Below, one piece after another: positions 6,854 through 13,639 of a DNA stretch of 13,639 nucleotides. The stretch lies in the NCBI GenBank assembly GCA_910579075.1, contig CAJTSV010000100.1:1-13639 (forward strand), given 5' to 3'. Positions within the stretch are counted from its first letter, which is position 1, and every line of letters begins with the position of its first letter. This DNA is from an uncultured Eubacterium sp. (GTDB lineage Bacteria; Bacillota; Clostridia; Lachnospirales; Lachnospiraceae). The position numbers were made by a program, and so were the translations under genes. Below the pieces are notes generated by a model, which had not been told where the DNA came from, did not search any database, and saw only the letters and a program-made list of their open reading frames with translations.

Positions 6854-7711
6854 TCAGCGGAAAGTCTGCATTTTTTTGCACAGTATTTCCAGAAAACTGA
6901 CCCTGCTGATTTTCAGTATTCTGGCATGTACGTCTGCTTTCTGGATATTCATGTATTCCCCGGCTTTCAGCAGGCAGCCGTGGTCGCCGTCAAAGCTGAC
7001 TTCCACCACTTCGTCCCGCTGCACGCGCCGGCTTTCGACTTCAACAGCAATTTCATCCTGTGCATCGATGACAATGCTTCTTGGCGTCAGCGTATGGGAA
7101 TTAATCGGCGTCAGCAGAATCAGCTCCGCTTTCGGGTCTACAATCGGGCCGCCGGCAGACAGGTTATAGCCGGTAGAGCCGGTCGGTGTCGACAGTATCA
7201 CGCCGTCGCCCTGAAACGTATTCAGGTACTGCCCGTTTACATATACCGTCAGGCTGACAAGGGACAGCGAGCCCATCCGGTGAATGACAATATCATTCAG
7301 CGCCCGGATAGCCGGCGCATGCTCGGAGCCTGCCTTATGCCCCGCAAGCATCATGCGCTGTTCTACCATATATTCCCCATGCATCACTGCATCCGCTGCT
7401 TCATAAACCGTGTCCGGCTCCAGTTCGCACAGGTAGCCGAGCGTGCCCATATTTACGCCAATCAGCGGCACCCTACATTCCACGGTGTCCCTTGCTGCCC
7501 GTATCAGCGTGCCGTCACCGCCAAGCACAAAGATGCATTCGGTATCTTCCTGGATATCCCTGGCATACACCTTCTGAATGCCTTCCTGCTCGTCGACGCT
7601 GACAATATACTGGCAGCTTCCGCCCCGTGTTTCGATATAACTGCAAAGCCTGCGCGTCTGCTCCAGGTTCCGGTCCTTTAACGCATTTACAATGACTGCA
7701 AATTTTTTCAT
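6854..7711 (-). CDS. nadK: NAD kinase (ATP/polyphosphate-NAD kinase)
   Basis: Phosphorylates NAD to NADP in the cytoplasm, the only route to NADP. The 285-residue protein has the GGDGT motif at 64-68 (phosphate donor site), NDIVIHR at 139-145 and the NAD-binding loop GDGVILSTPTGSTGYNLSAGG at 168-188 (D169 is in that loop). Length and motif order are typical for Clostridia. Its ATG overlaps the tlyA stop by 4 bases (ATGA), which indicates translational coupling. The tlyA-nadK-argR-recN order is the conserved clostridial arrangement. Confidence 0.97.
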   Translation of the reverse strand: MKKFAVIVNALKDRNLEQTRRLCSYIETRGGSCQYIVSVDEQEGIQKVYARDIQEDTECIFVLGGDGTLIRAARDTVECRVPLIGVNMGTLGYLCELEPDTVYEAADAVMHGEYMVEQRMMLAGHKAGSEHAPAIRALNDIVIHRMGSLSLVSLTVYVNGQYLNTFQGDGVILSTPTGSTGYNLSAGGPIVDPKAELILLTPINSHTLTPRSIVIDAQDEIAVEVESRRVQRDEVVEVSFDGDHGCLLKAGEYMNIQKADVHARILKISRVSFLEILCKKMQTFR

Positions 7712-8511
7712 ATATCCAATTCAGCATGAGCAGCTTCCACGACAGCTGCGGCATCTGCTGCCTCCTCCTGTAATCCGGTTCCATCCTTTCGGATATGCAT
7801 CAGGTATTCAATATTTCCCTCCGGGCCCTTGATGGGAGAATATTCCAGTCCCAGCACATGAAAACCCAGCCCCCTTGCAAACGAAACAACCTGTCCGATA
7901 ACCTCCAGATGCACGTTTTTATCACGCACCACGCCTTTTTTGCCGACCTTTTCCCTTCCGGCTTCAAACTGCGGCTTAATCAGGCAGACCATTTCCCCCT
8001 GCTCCTTTAAAAGCTCCTTTGCCGGGCCAAGCACCTTTGTCAGGGAAATAAACGACACATCCACAGATGCAAAGTCCAGCGGCTCGCCGATATCCTGCGG
8101 CGTGACATACCGGATGTTTGTCTTTTCCATGCAGCAAACGCGCGCATCCTGGCGCAGCTTCCATGCAAGCTGCCCGTAGCCGACATCCACCGCATAGACC
8201 TTCCTGGCACCGTTTTGCAGCATGCAGTCGGTAAATCCCCCGGTTGACGCCCCGATATCCATGCAGGTTTTCTGTTCCAGGCTGACTGCGAACCGCTCCA
8301 TGGCCTTTTCCAGCTTCAGGCCGCCGCGGCTGGCGTATCTGAGTGTCTTCCCGCGCACTTCCACCTGTGCCCCTGTATCGAACATCGAACCGGCCTTGTC
8401 TTCTTTCTGATTGTTTACATATACGCTGCCTTCCATAATCATGGCCTTCGCCTTTTCCCGCGAAGGCGCCAGTGCCCGCTTTACAAGCAGCACGTCCAGC
8501 CGTTCTTTCAT
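7708..8511 (-). CDS. tlyA: TlyA family rRNA (cytidine-2'-O)-methyltransferase
   Basis: A 267-residue protein with an N-terminal S4 RNA-binding domain (about 1-62, RLDVLLVKRALAPSREKAKA) and a C-terminal Rossmann methyltransferase. The SAM site DIGASTGGFTD is at 85-95. Conserved residues include K66 in RGGLKLEKA, D151 in SVDVSFISL and K179 in LIKPQFE, consistent with the K-D-K-type active site of RrmJ-like 2'-O-methyltransferases. In mycobacteria TlyA methylates 16S C1409 and 23S C1920 and affects capreomycin sensitivity; the older label hemolysin is often seen. The target in this organism is inferred. The gene overlaps dxs and nadK by 4 bases on each side, so it is the coupled middle gene of the operon. 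An unusually Ala/Glu-rich tail follows about residue 245. Confidence 0.94.
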   Translation of the reverse strand: MKERLDVLLVKRALAPSREKAKAMIMEGSVYVNNQKEDKAGSMFDTGAQVEVRGKTLRYASRGGLKLEKAMERFAVSLEQKTCMDIGASTGGFTDCMLQNGARKVYAVDVGYGQLAWKLRQDARVCCMEKTNIRYVTPQDIGEPLDFASVDVSFISLTKVLGPAKELLKEQGEMVCLIKPQFEAGREKVGKKGVVRDKNVHLEVIGQVVSFARGLGFHVLGLEYSPIKGPEGNIEYLMHIRKDGTGLQEEAADAAAVVEAAHAELDI

Positions 8512-10391
8512 ATTCCCACCGTTTTCCTGCGTATTCTTTTCATCGCTGTCTTTATGTTATCCGCAATGCTGTCCGCATCCAGTCCCGCCTCGCGTTTTAA
8601 AACCTCTGCATTTCCGTGCGGAATAAATCCATCCTCAATGGCGGCCAGAAGTACCGGTACCTGCGCGCCAATGCTGTCCAGATATTCCACAACCGCTTCG
8701 CCCATGCCGCCCGGGCGCACATTTTCTTCCATCGTAACCACAAGGTCATACGTTCCGGCTGCATCACGCAGCATGTCTTTATCCAGCGGCTTTGCAAAGC
8801 GCATATTTACAAGCGCGCAGGCAGTCCCTTCCTGCATCAGCCGCTCCCGCACTTCCAGCGCAGTCTTTACCATGCTGCCGTATGCAAGCAGCACAACGGA
8901 ACCGCCTTCATACAATACCTCGCTCTTTCCCAGAACTACCGGGGCACGGAAGCCTTCCAGCCCGTCATAGGCTTCGCCGCGCGGATAGCGGACGGCTGCC
9001 GGGTGCTTCTGCTGCAGGGCATATTTTATCATGTCGGAAAGCTCCCATTTATTTTTCGGGGCCATCAGCACCATATTCGGCATGGACATTAAATAGGAGA
9101 TATCAAAAATACCCTGATGCGTCTCCCCGTCACTGCCGGCAATCCCTGCCCGGTCAATGGCAAAAACAACCGGCAGGTCCTGCAGGCAGACATCATGCAG
9201 CACCTGGTCATACGCACGCTGCAAAAATGAGGAATACACCGCAAAGACTGGTTTCATCCCTCCTGCTGCAAGCCCTGCTGCAAACGTAACCGCATGGCCT
9301 TCCGCAATGCCGACATCAAAAAACCGTTCCGGGAACATATTGTGGAACCGTTTCAGGCCGGTTCCGGTTTCCATCGCTGCCGTAATGGCGGCAAGCTTTT
9401 CATCGCGGTCGCCAAGCTTACGCATCACGGTTGAAAACACATCGGTATATGCCGCCTTATGCTTTTTCTTTTTTACCAGCCCGGTTTCGATGTCAAAAGG
9501 CTCCGTGCCGTGAAAGCGCGCCGGATGGCGTACTGCCGGCTCATAGCCCCTGCCCTTTTCGGTCAGCACATGCACAAGCACAGGCCCGTTTACCCGGGAT
9601 GCTTTCTGGAACATCGCCGTCATTTTATTGATGTCGTGCCCGTCTACCGGGCCAAGATAGAGGATTCCCATATTTTCAAACAGCATGCCCGGTATCAGCA
9701 GCTGCTTTATCCCGCTTTTGGTTCTGCGGATTTTGCGAACCAGCCGCTCGCCGTACACGGGTATTTTATGCAGCGATTCCAAAACGCCGTTTTTCAAATC
9801 CTGGTATACACCTGCGGTACGGATGCTGCCCAGATACTGGCTCAGGCCGCCGACATTTCTGGAAATGGACATATCATTATCATTTAGCACAATAATAAAA
9901 TTGGTTTCCAGCTTGGAAGCATTATTAAGTCCTTCAAACGCCATTCCGCCAGTCAGCGCCCCGTCACCGATAACCGAAATAACCTTATGGGACTGTCCTT
10001 TTAAATCCCTGGCTGCTGCAAGGCCGAGCCCGGCCGAAACCGAGGTCGAGCTGTGTCCGGTATTAAAGCAGTCGCAGTCGCTTTCGCCTGTTTTCGGAAA
10101 TCCGCTCAGGCCCCCGAACTGGCGCAGCGAAGGAAACTGGTCCCTGCGCCCGGTCAGTATTTTGTGCGTATAAGACTGGTGTCCCACGTCCCAGATAATC
10201 TTATCCTTTGGCAGCTCAAACGCCAGATGCAGGGCTATCGTCAGCTCCACCACGCCCAGGTTCGACGCGAGATGCCCGCCTGTCTGCGAAAGGCTCTGTA
10301 TGAGAAACTGCCGTATTTCTTCCGGCAGCTGTTTCAGCTCATCCTGATTCAGCTTTTTTATGTCATTGGTATTGTTTATTTTTTCCAGCAT
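8508..10391 (-). CDS. dxs: 1-deoxy-D-xylulose-5-phosphate synthase
   Basis: Condenses pyruvate and glyceraldehyde-3-phosphate into DXP, the first step of the MEP isoprenoid pathway and a source of thiamine and pyridoxal precursors. The 627-residue protein is of normal length. It is thiamine-diphosphate dependent: H40 and H71 (DVGHQSYTHK) are in the active site, and GDGALTGG at 142-149 with NDND at 170-173 forms the Mg-ThDP motif. E364 in GIAEGHA is the cofactor-activating Glu, and DRAGIAGSDGETHQG at 413-427 is the pyrimidine-domain block. The start begins MLEKINN as in relatives, but its ribosome binding site is weak (GGGTAAAGC). A 13-codon frame starting at 10404 overlaps it. The gene lies 50 bases after ispA, whose substrates descend from its product. 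Confidence 0.97.
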   Translation of the reverse strand: MLEKINNTNDIKKLNQDELKQLPEEIRQFLIQSLSQTGGHLASNLGVVELTIALHLAFELPKDKIIWDVGHQSYTHKILTGRRDQFPSLRQFGGLSGFPKTGESDCDCFNTGHSSTSVSAGLGLAAARDLKGQSHKVISVIGDGALTGGMAFEGLNNASKLETNFIIVLNDNDMSISRNVGGLSQYLGSIRTAGVYQDLKNGVLESLHKIPVYGERLVRKIRRTKSGIKQLLIPGMLFENMGILYLGPVDGHDINKMTAMFQKASRVNGPVLVHVLTEKGRGYEPAVRHPARFHGTEPFDIETGLVKKKKHKAAYTDVFSTVMRKLGDRDEKLAAITAAMETGTGLKRFHNMFPERFFDVGIAEGHAVTFAAGLAAGGMKPVFAVYSSFLQRAYDQVLHDVCLQDLPVVFAIDRAGIAGSDGETHQGIFDISYLMSMPNMVLMAPKNKWELSDMIKYALQQKHPAAVRYPRGEAYDGLEGFRAPVVLGKSEVLYEGGSVVLLAYGSMVKTALEVRERLMQEGTACALVNMRFAKPLDKDMLRDAAGTYDLVVTMEENVRPGGMGEAVVEYLDSIGAQVPVLLAAIEDGFIPHGNAEVLKREAGLDADSIADNIKTAMKRIRRKTVGI

Positions 10392-10441
10392 ATGCTTTAC
10401 CCATGCTTCCCTTTATAATTTCGTTCTGCCGGCAAACCCTG

Positions 10442-11404
10442 TCAGCTCCTGCGCACCGCCAGATACCGCAGCAGTCTGTTTAAAAACACATTGCGCACCG
10501 GCAGCCTGTCCATGCACTGCCTGGCTTCCTGTGTCAGCTTCTGCACCTGGCTTTGTGCCGCCTCGATTCCATACAGCGTTACATACGTCGTCTTGCTGTT
10601 TTTCGCATCGGAGCCGATTGGCTTTCCAAGCTCCTCAAAGGTGCCTGACACGTCCAGGATATCGTCCTGTATCTGAAATGCCATCCCGGCCTTTCCGGCT
10701 GCCTGCTCTGCCAGAGATACCTGTTCGTCATCCGCACCGGCCAGAATCGCACCGGCCATCATGGACGCTTCGAGCAGGGCCCCGGTTTTCAAACGGTAAA
10801 TAAAGTCAAGCATATCCGCGCTTATGCTGGTTCCCTCGTTTTGCACATCCACAGCCTGTCCGCCAATCATGCCGTATATCCCGGATTTTTTTGCAAGCAC
10901 CTGAAACGCTTTCGCCGTCCGGCCCGGGTCTGCTTTCATGGAAAAAGCTGACGCGGCCGTTTCGAAGGCATAATTCAGCAGCCCGTCCCCGGCCAGAATG
11001 CCCATCGCTTCGCCGTAAACGACATGCGTTGTTTTTCTCCCGCGGCGGTATTCGTCGTTATCCATTGCCGGAAGGTCGTCATGCACAAGGGAATACGCAT
11101 GAATCATTTCAATGGCTGCCAGAAACGGCTCAATCACCGTGCCGCTGCCCCCGAACATCCGGTACGTTTCGAGCATCAGCATCGGGCGCAGGCGCTTCCC
11201 GCCAGAACGGACACTGTAATTCATGGCTTCCATCACGCATTTTTGAAATCCTTCTTCTTTCGGAAGATACCGGGACAGTATCTGTTCAATATCGGATGCA
11301 CGTTTCCTGATTTCTGCTTTGAAGGCTTCTTCTGTAAAGTCTTCTTCTGTAAAGTCTTCTTCTTTGATTCTTTCTTCTGCTCCGTTTGCCGGTTCGTTTT
11401 CCAT
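10442..11404 (-). CDS. ispA: Polyprenyl synthetase, farnesyl-diphosphate synthase type
   Basis: Joins IPP with DMAPP and geranyl diphosphate, giving farnesyl diphosphate for undecaprenyl phosphate and quinone synthesis. Of 320 residues, about 30 at the N-terminus are an acidic, low-complexity extension not expected in the family (roughly 290-300 residues). The core has GGKRLRP at 68-74 and the first Asp-rich motif DDLPAMDND at 109-117. That motif has the two-residue insertion typical of bacterial FPP synthases, preceded by YSLVH. The second Asp-rich motif DDILD is at 247-251. A 15-bp tandem repeat encodes the extension (EEDFTEEDFTEEAF). The start has AAAGGAA and AGGGAAT upstream; a later start cannot be excluded because the extension is dispensable in homologues. 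It is followed by dxs 50 bases on, putting two isoprenoid genes together. Confidence 0.95.
   Translation of the reverse strand: MENEPANGAEERIKEEDFTEEDFTEEAFKAEIRKRASDIEQILSRYLPKEEGFQKCVMEAMNYSVRSGGKRLRPMLMLETYRMFGGSGTVIEPFLAAIEMIHAYSLVHDDLPAMDNDEYRRGRKTTHVVYGEAMGILAGDGLLNYAFETAASAFSMKADPGRTAKAFQVLAKKSGIYGMIGGQAVDVQNEGTSISADMLDFIYRLKTGALLEASMMAGAILAGADDEQVSLAEQAAGKAGMAFQIQDDILDVSGTFEELGKPIGSDAKNSKTTYVTLYGIEAAQSQVQKLTQEARQCMDRLPVRNVFLNRLLRYLAVRRS
11326..11363 (-). repeat. 15-bp direct tandem repeat in the 5' part of ispA
   Basis: Two perfect 15-bp copies (CTTCTTCTGTAAAGT on the plus strand, 11326-11340 and 11341-11355) and a partial third (11356-11363). The unit is a multiple of three and encodes repeated EEDFT residues, so copy-number change keeps the ispA frame. 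Confidence 0.9.
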
Positions 11405-11478
11405 ATTCCCTGGTTCCTTTCTATATCCTGTGACGGTATCTTAGACAGGAAAAACAGATGCCTGTCCCATTTTTTCTT

Positions 11479-11778
11479 TTATACGCCCCTGGCTGCGCCG
11501 GGCTGAAATTCTTCCAGCTCTCCCTGCCGGTTTATAACCATCATTTTCTGTTCAATCTGCTCTACCTTCCCGCTGCACTCTTTCAGCCTGCGAATCCCTT
11601 CCTCATAATACCGGAACGAATCTTCCAGCGAAATCTGCGGGTTTTCCAGCTGTTCAATACAGTACTCCACCTGTGCGAGCATATCTTCCAGCTTTTCGTC
11701 CTGTGCGCCTTCGTTTCCGCTGCCCGGTTCCTGCAGCGGCATTTCTGCCCATTCCATCATCTTTTCATCTTCCATCAT
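11479..11778 (-). CDS. xseB: Exodeoxyribonuclease VII small subunit
   Basis: XseB packs on the XseA C-terminal helices; several copies per large subunit form the single-strand-specific ExoVII that trims single-stranded DNA to oligonucleotides. The 99-residue protein has the family core at about 28-80: LEDMLAQVEYCIEQLENPQI, SLEDSFRYYEEGIRRL, and a final helix. Core homologues are 60-80 residues. The first 25 residues are Met/Glu-rich, low in complexity and continuous with the purine-rich repeat upstream, so they are probably not conserved. Start choice is uncertain: ATGs lie at 11778, 11775, 11760 and 11757, with only GGAAAT as a weak ribosome binding site. It is separated from xseA by 153 bases, unlike the close or overlapping spacing usual for this pair. 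Confidence 0.92.
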   Translation of the reverse strand: MMEDEKMMEWAEMPLQEPGSGNEGAQDEKLEDMLAQVEYCIEQLENPQISLEDSFRYYEEGIRRLKECSGKVEQIEQKMMVINRQGELEEFQPGAARGV

Positions 11779-11931
11779 TTTCTATTTCCGTCATTTTTAA
11801 TTTCCATCATTTCTATTTCTTTCCATTTCTATTACTTTTAATTTCTATATATTTTCCATTTTTATTTCTTTCAGTTTCTATTACTTTCCATTTCCTGCAT
11901 TTTCAATCTCTGTTATTGCATCTGCTGCTTT
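11779..11931 (-). repeat. Purine-rich degenerate repeat between xseA and xseB
   Basis: On the minus strand the whole gap is nearly all A and G with scattered T, built from irregular variants of ATAGAAATGGAAA and AATTAAAAATG. It contains many ATGs but no frame that stays open across it, so it is not coding. The pattern continues into the first codons of xseB. I see no hairpin in it. Confidence 0.75.
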
Positions 11932-13155
11932 TTACTGAATTCCATATACGCCTGCTGCTTCCGTTTCCAGCACCTGAGCCCGGATTTTCCCATCCGATGT
12001 GCGCACGGTAATCGTATCTCCGGCCTGTACCTGTGATGCCTGCCGCAGCGGCTGTCCGGCATGGTCTGTGACATATGAAAATCCCCCGCTCAGTTTTTTG
12101 GCCGGGGAGCCTGCATCCAGCCGTCCGGCAAGAAGCTCTATCCGGTGCCTGTTTTCCCGCAGGCGGTACTCCATGCGCTGGGAAAGCTTTTCCCCCAAAT
12201 CTGCCAGATACTGCCTGCGGCTGTTTAATATCATCTGCGGGCTTAAATAGCCAAGCTTTGTTTTCAGATGCTCCTGACGCTGCCGCTGCCTGTGAATATG
12301 CTCCTTCATGCGCAGGTTCAGCGATACATGGGCCATGCGCAGCGCTTCCCTAAGCTGTGCGTAATCGTATATGGCAAGCTCTGCCGCCGCGGACGGCGTC
12401 GGTGCCCGCAGGTCAGCCACATAGTCGGCAATCGTCGTATCGGTTTCATGACCGACTGCCGAAATAACCGGAATGCTGCATTCAAAAATCGCCCTTGCCA
12501 CGATTTCTTCATTAAAGGCCCACAAATCTTCAATCGAGCCGCCGCCGCGCCCGGCAATAATCACGTCCACGCCAAGCTGTTCCAGCGCACGGATGCCGTT
12601 TACAATGCTTTCCGCGGCCCCGTCCCCCTGCACCTGCGCCGGGTACAGAATCAGCTGGACATAAGGATTGCGCCGGTGGCTGATATTGCGTATATCCTGG
12701 ACTGCCGCCCCGGTCGGTGCAGTCACGATTCCAAGCCTTTTGATAAACCTCGGGATGGGACGCTTGTATTCCTTTGCAAACATCCCCATTTCTTCGAGCT
12801 CTTTTTTGAGCGCTTCGAATTTTAAAAACAGCGCACCGGCCCCGTCAAGGGTAATTTCCCTTGCGTAAAGCTGGTAACGCCCGTCCCGCTCATAGACCTC
12901 CACAGAACCGGACACGACGACATGGTCTCCGTCCTGCATCCGGAATTTCAGCCCGTTTCTGCGGTTTCCGGCAAACATGACTGCCGCAATCGTCCCGCTT
13001 TCATCTTTTAAGGAAAAATAAATATGCCCGGAGCTGTGGTATTTACAGTTCGACACCTCGCCCTTGATACGGATTCTGCCGAGCAGGAAATCCTGGGCAA
13101 ACATATTTTTCAGATAGGCATTTACCTGTCCTACGCTATAAATATTTTTCATCAT
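11932..13155 (-). CDS. xseA: Exodeoxyribonuclease VII large subunit
   Basis: Catalytic subunit of ExoVII, which degrades single-stranded DNA from both ends in repair and recombination. The 407-residue protein has an N-terminal OB-fold (about 1-105, IRIKGEVSNCKYHSSGHIYF). The catalytic domain follows with GIVTAPTGAAVQDI at about 142-155, GRGGGSIEDLWAFNEE at 202-217 and VGHETDTTIADYVADLRAPT at 234-253. Then come a coiled-coil stretch at about 265-350 that binds XseB and a small C-terminal domain after LSGGFSYVTD. Its start codon overlaps the nusB stop (ATGA), and no strong ribosome binding site is seen, so translation is probably coupled to nusB. A second ATG follows directly. Confidence 0.97.
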   Translation of the reverse strand: MMKNIYSVGQVNAYLKNMFAQDFLLGRIRIKGEVSNCKYHSSGHIYFSLKDESGTIAAVMFAGNRRNGLKFRMQDGDHVVVSGSVEVYERDGRYQLYAREITLDGAGALFLKFEALKKELEEMGMFAKEYKRPIPRFIKRLGIVTAPTGAAVQDIRNISHRRNPYVQLILYPAQVQGDGAAESIVNGIRALEQLGVDVIIAGRGGGSIEDLWAFNEEIVARAIFECSIPVISAVGHETDTTIADYVADLRAPTPSAAAELAIYDYAQLREALRMAHVSLNLRMKEHIHRQRQRQEHLKTKLGYLSPQMILNSRRQYLADLGEKLSQRMEYRLRENRHRIELLAGRLDAGSPAKKLSGGFSYVTDHAGQPLRQASQVQAGDTITVRTSDGKIRAQVLETEAAGVYGIQ

Positions 13156-13547
13156 ACCAGTTTTGCCAGCACTCCATTTACAAAAGACGGTGCCCCGTCG
13201 CTGCTGTAGACCTTCGCCAGCTCCACAGCTTCATTAATCGCCACGCCGGCCGGAATATCCTCCTCATACCGGATTTCATAAACAGCCAGGCGGATTAACG
13301 TCAGGTCTACCTTTGCCATGCGCCCGGTTTTCCATCCGGTTGCTTTTTCATTAATCAATGCATCGATTTCTTCCCGCAGGCTGTAAATCCTGCGCAGCTT
13401 CTGTTCGATGTAATTTCGTTTTCCCTCGTTCGTTTCTTCCAGCTCGTCCATGGAAATCTGTATCTGCTCATCCATTTCCCCGCTTTCATAAAATTCAGCC
13501 TGAAACAGCATTTTAAAAATCTGTTCCCTTATCTCTCTCCTGTTCAT
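13152..13547 (-). CDS. nusB: Transcription antitermination factor NusB
   Basis: NusB binds boxA RNA with NusE (S10) and keeps RNA polymerase on rRNA operons from terminating. The 131-residue all-helical protein matches family length. It begins MNRREIREQIFKMLFQAEF and contains RLAVYEIRYEEDIPAGVAIN, EAVELAKVYSSDGAPSFVNG and a C-terminal VLAKLV. The ATG at 13547 is chosen over the one at 13574 because of AAAGGA 4-5 bases upstream and the family N-terminus. It is the first gene of the core block inside the window; its own promoter would lie at or beyond the right edge. The stop overlaps the xseA start. Confidence 0.96.
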   Translation of the reverse strand: MNRREIREQIFKMLFQAEFYESGEMDEQIQISMDELEETNEGKRNYIEQKLRRIYSLREEIDALINEKATGWKTGRMAKVDLTLIRLAVYEIRYEEDIPAGVAINEAVELAKVYSSDGAPSFVNGVLAKLV

Positions 13548-13585
13548 AAAGTCCTTTCTATACCATGCACGCACAAAAAATTCCT

Positions 13586-13639
13586 AGAGCGTGTTTGAAA
13601 AATCATTTCCGCAATCTGCACTCCCCACTTTGCGGAGAA
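13586..13639. other. Possible end of a small repeated element upstream of nusB
   Basis: The word AGAGCGTGTTTGAAAA (13586-13601) is identical, in inverted orientation, to the bases around the recN stop (4568-4583). It is followed by an inverted repeat TCCGCAA (13608-13614) / TTGCGGA (13630-13636) with a 15-base loop. This arrangement looks like the terminus of an insertion sequence or MITE continuing past the right edge, but with one end only this is not established. Confidence 0.35.

Noticed and set aside
6783..6881. Longer argR start giving 182 residues
   Set aside because: It would overlap nadK, adds residues not found in the ArgR family, and the ATG at 6782 has a proper ribosome binding site and family N-terminus.
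6761..7681. Long plus-strand open frame (306 codons)
   Set aside because: It lies antisense to nadK and argR, whose motifs are unambiguous. It has no family features and a Cys/His/Arg/Pro-rich composition typical of a reverse-strand shadow.
1..13639. CRISPR array, tRNA, rRNA or riboswitch
   Set aside because: No regularly spaced repeats, tRNA-like cloverleaf, rRNA sequence or recognised riboswitch pattern was seen. The only repeats are the ones listed.

Overview
The window looks like a chromosomal segment of a spore-forming clostridial Firmicute, most likely Lachnospiraceae. The basis is the gene order nusB-xseA-xseB-ispA-dxs-tlyA-nadK-argR-recN-spoIVB, all on the minus strand, together with SpoIVB itself, a sporulation protease. 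Protein motifs fit the same assignment; the genus cannot be fixed from the sequence alone. No rRNA, tRNA or CRISPR array was seen.

Core block (about 2900 to 13550, minus strand, transcribed from right to left). nusB, xseA, xseB, ispA, dxs, tlyA, nadK, argR and recN form one tightly packed unit. There are 4-base ATGA stop/start overlaps at nusB/xseA, dxs/tlyA and tlyA/nadK, and only short gaps elsewhere. It combines transcription antitermination (NusB), DNA repair and degradation (XseAB, RecN), isoprenoid precursor and prenyl diphosphate synthesis (Dxs, IspA), rRNA methylation (TlyA), NADP synthesis (NadK) and arginine control (ArgR). A strong hairpin with a U-tract follows recN. spoIVB is then a separate unit that ends in its own strong terminator at 2841-2885. 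The only loose places in the core are a purine-rich degenerate repeat between xseA and xseB (11779-11931) and a 15-bp tandem repeat in the 5' part of ispA.

Accessory block (1 to about 2840). In the expected gene order spo0A would follow spoIVB. Here the DNA becomes visibly AT-rich. Past the spoIVB terminator come (a) a degenerate stretch with broken coding frames (2422-2794), (b) a well-formed promoter with palindromes, driving a two-gene operon: a 231-residue acidic-tailed protein of unknown function (tentatively DUF5986-like) and an XRE helix-turn-helix/ImmA-IrrE metalloprotease, and (c) the 5' end of an IS630-family transposase running off the left edge. The two-gene operon is the best candidate in the window for an incompletely described system (toxin-antitoxin or phage-responsive switch). 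That role is an inference from architecture only.

At the right edge, upstream of nusB, a 16-bp word identical to the sequence spanning the recN stop codon, in inverted orientation, lies next to a hairpin. This may be the end of a small repeated element.
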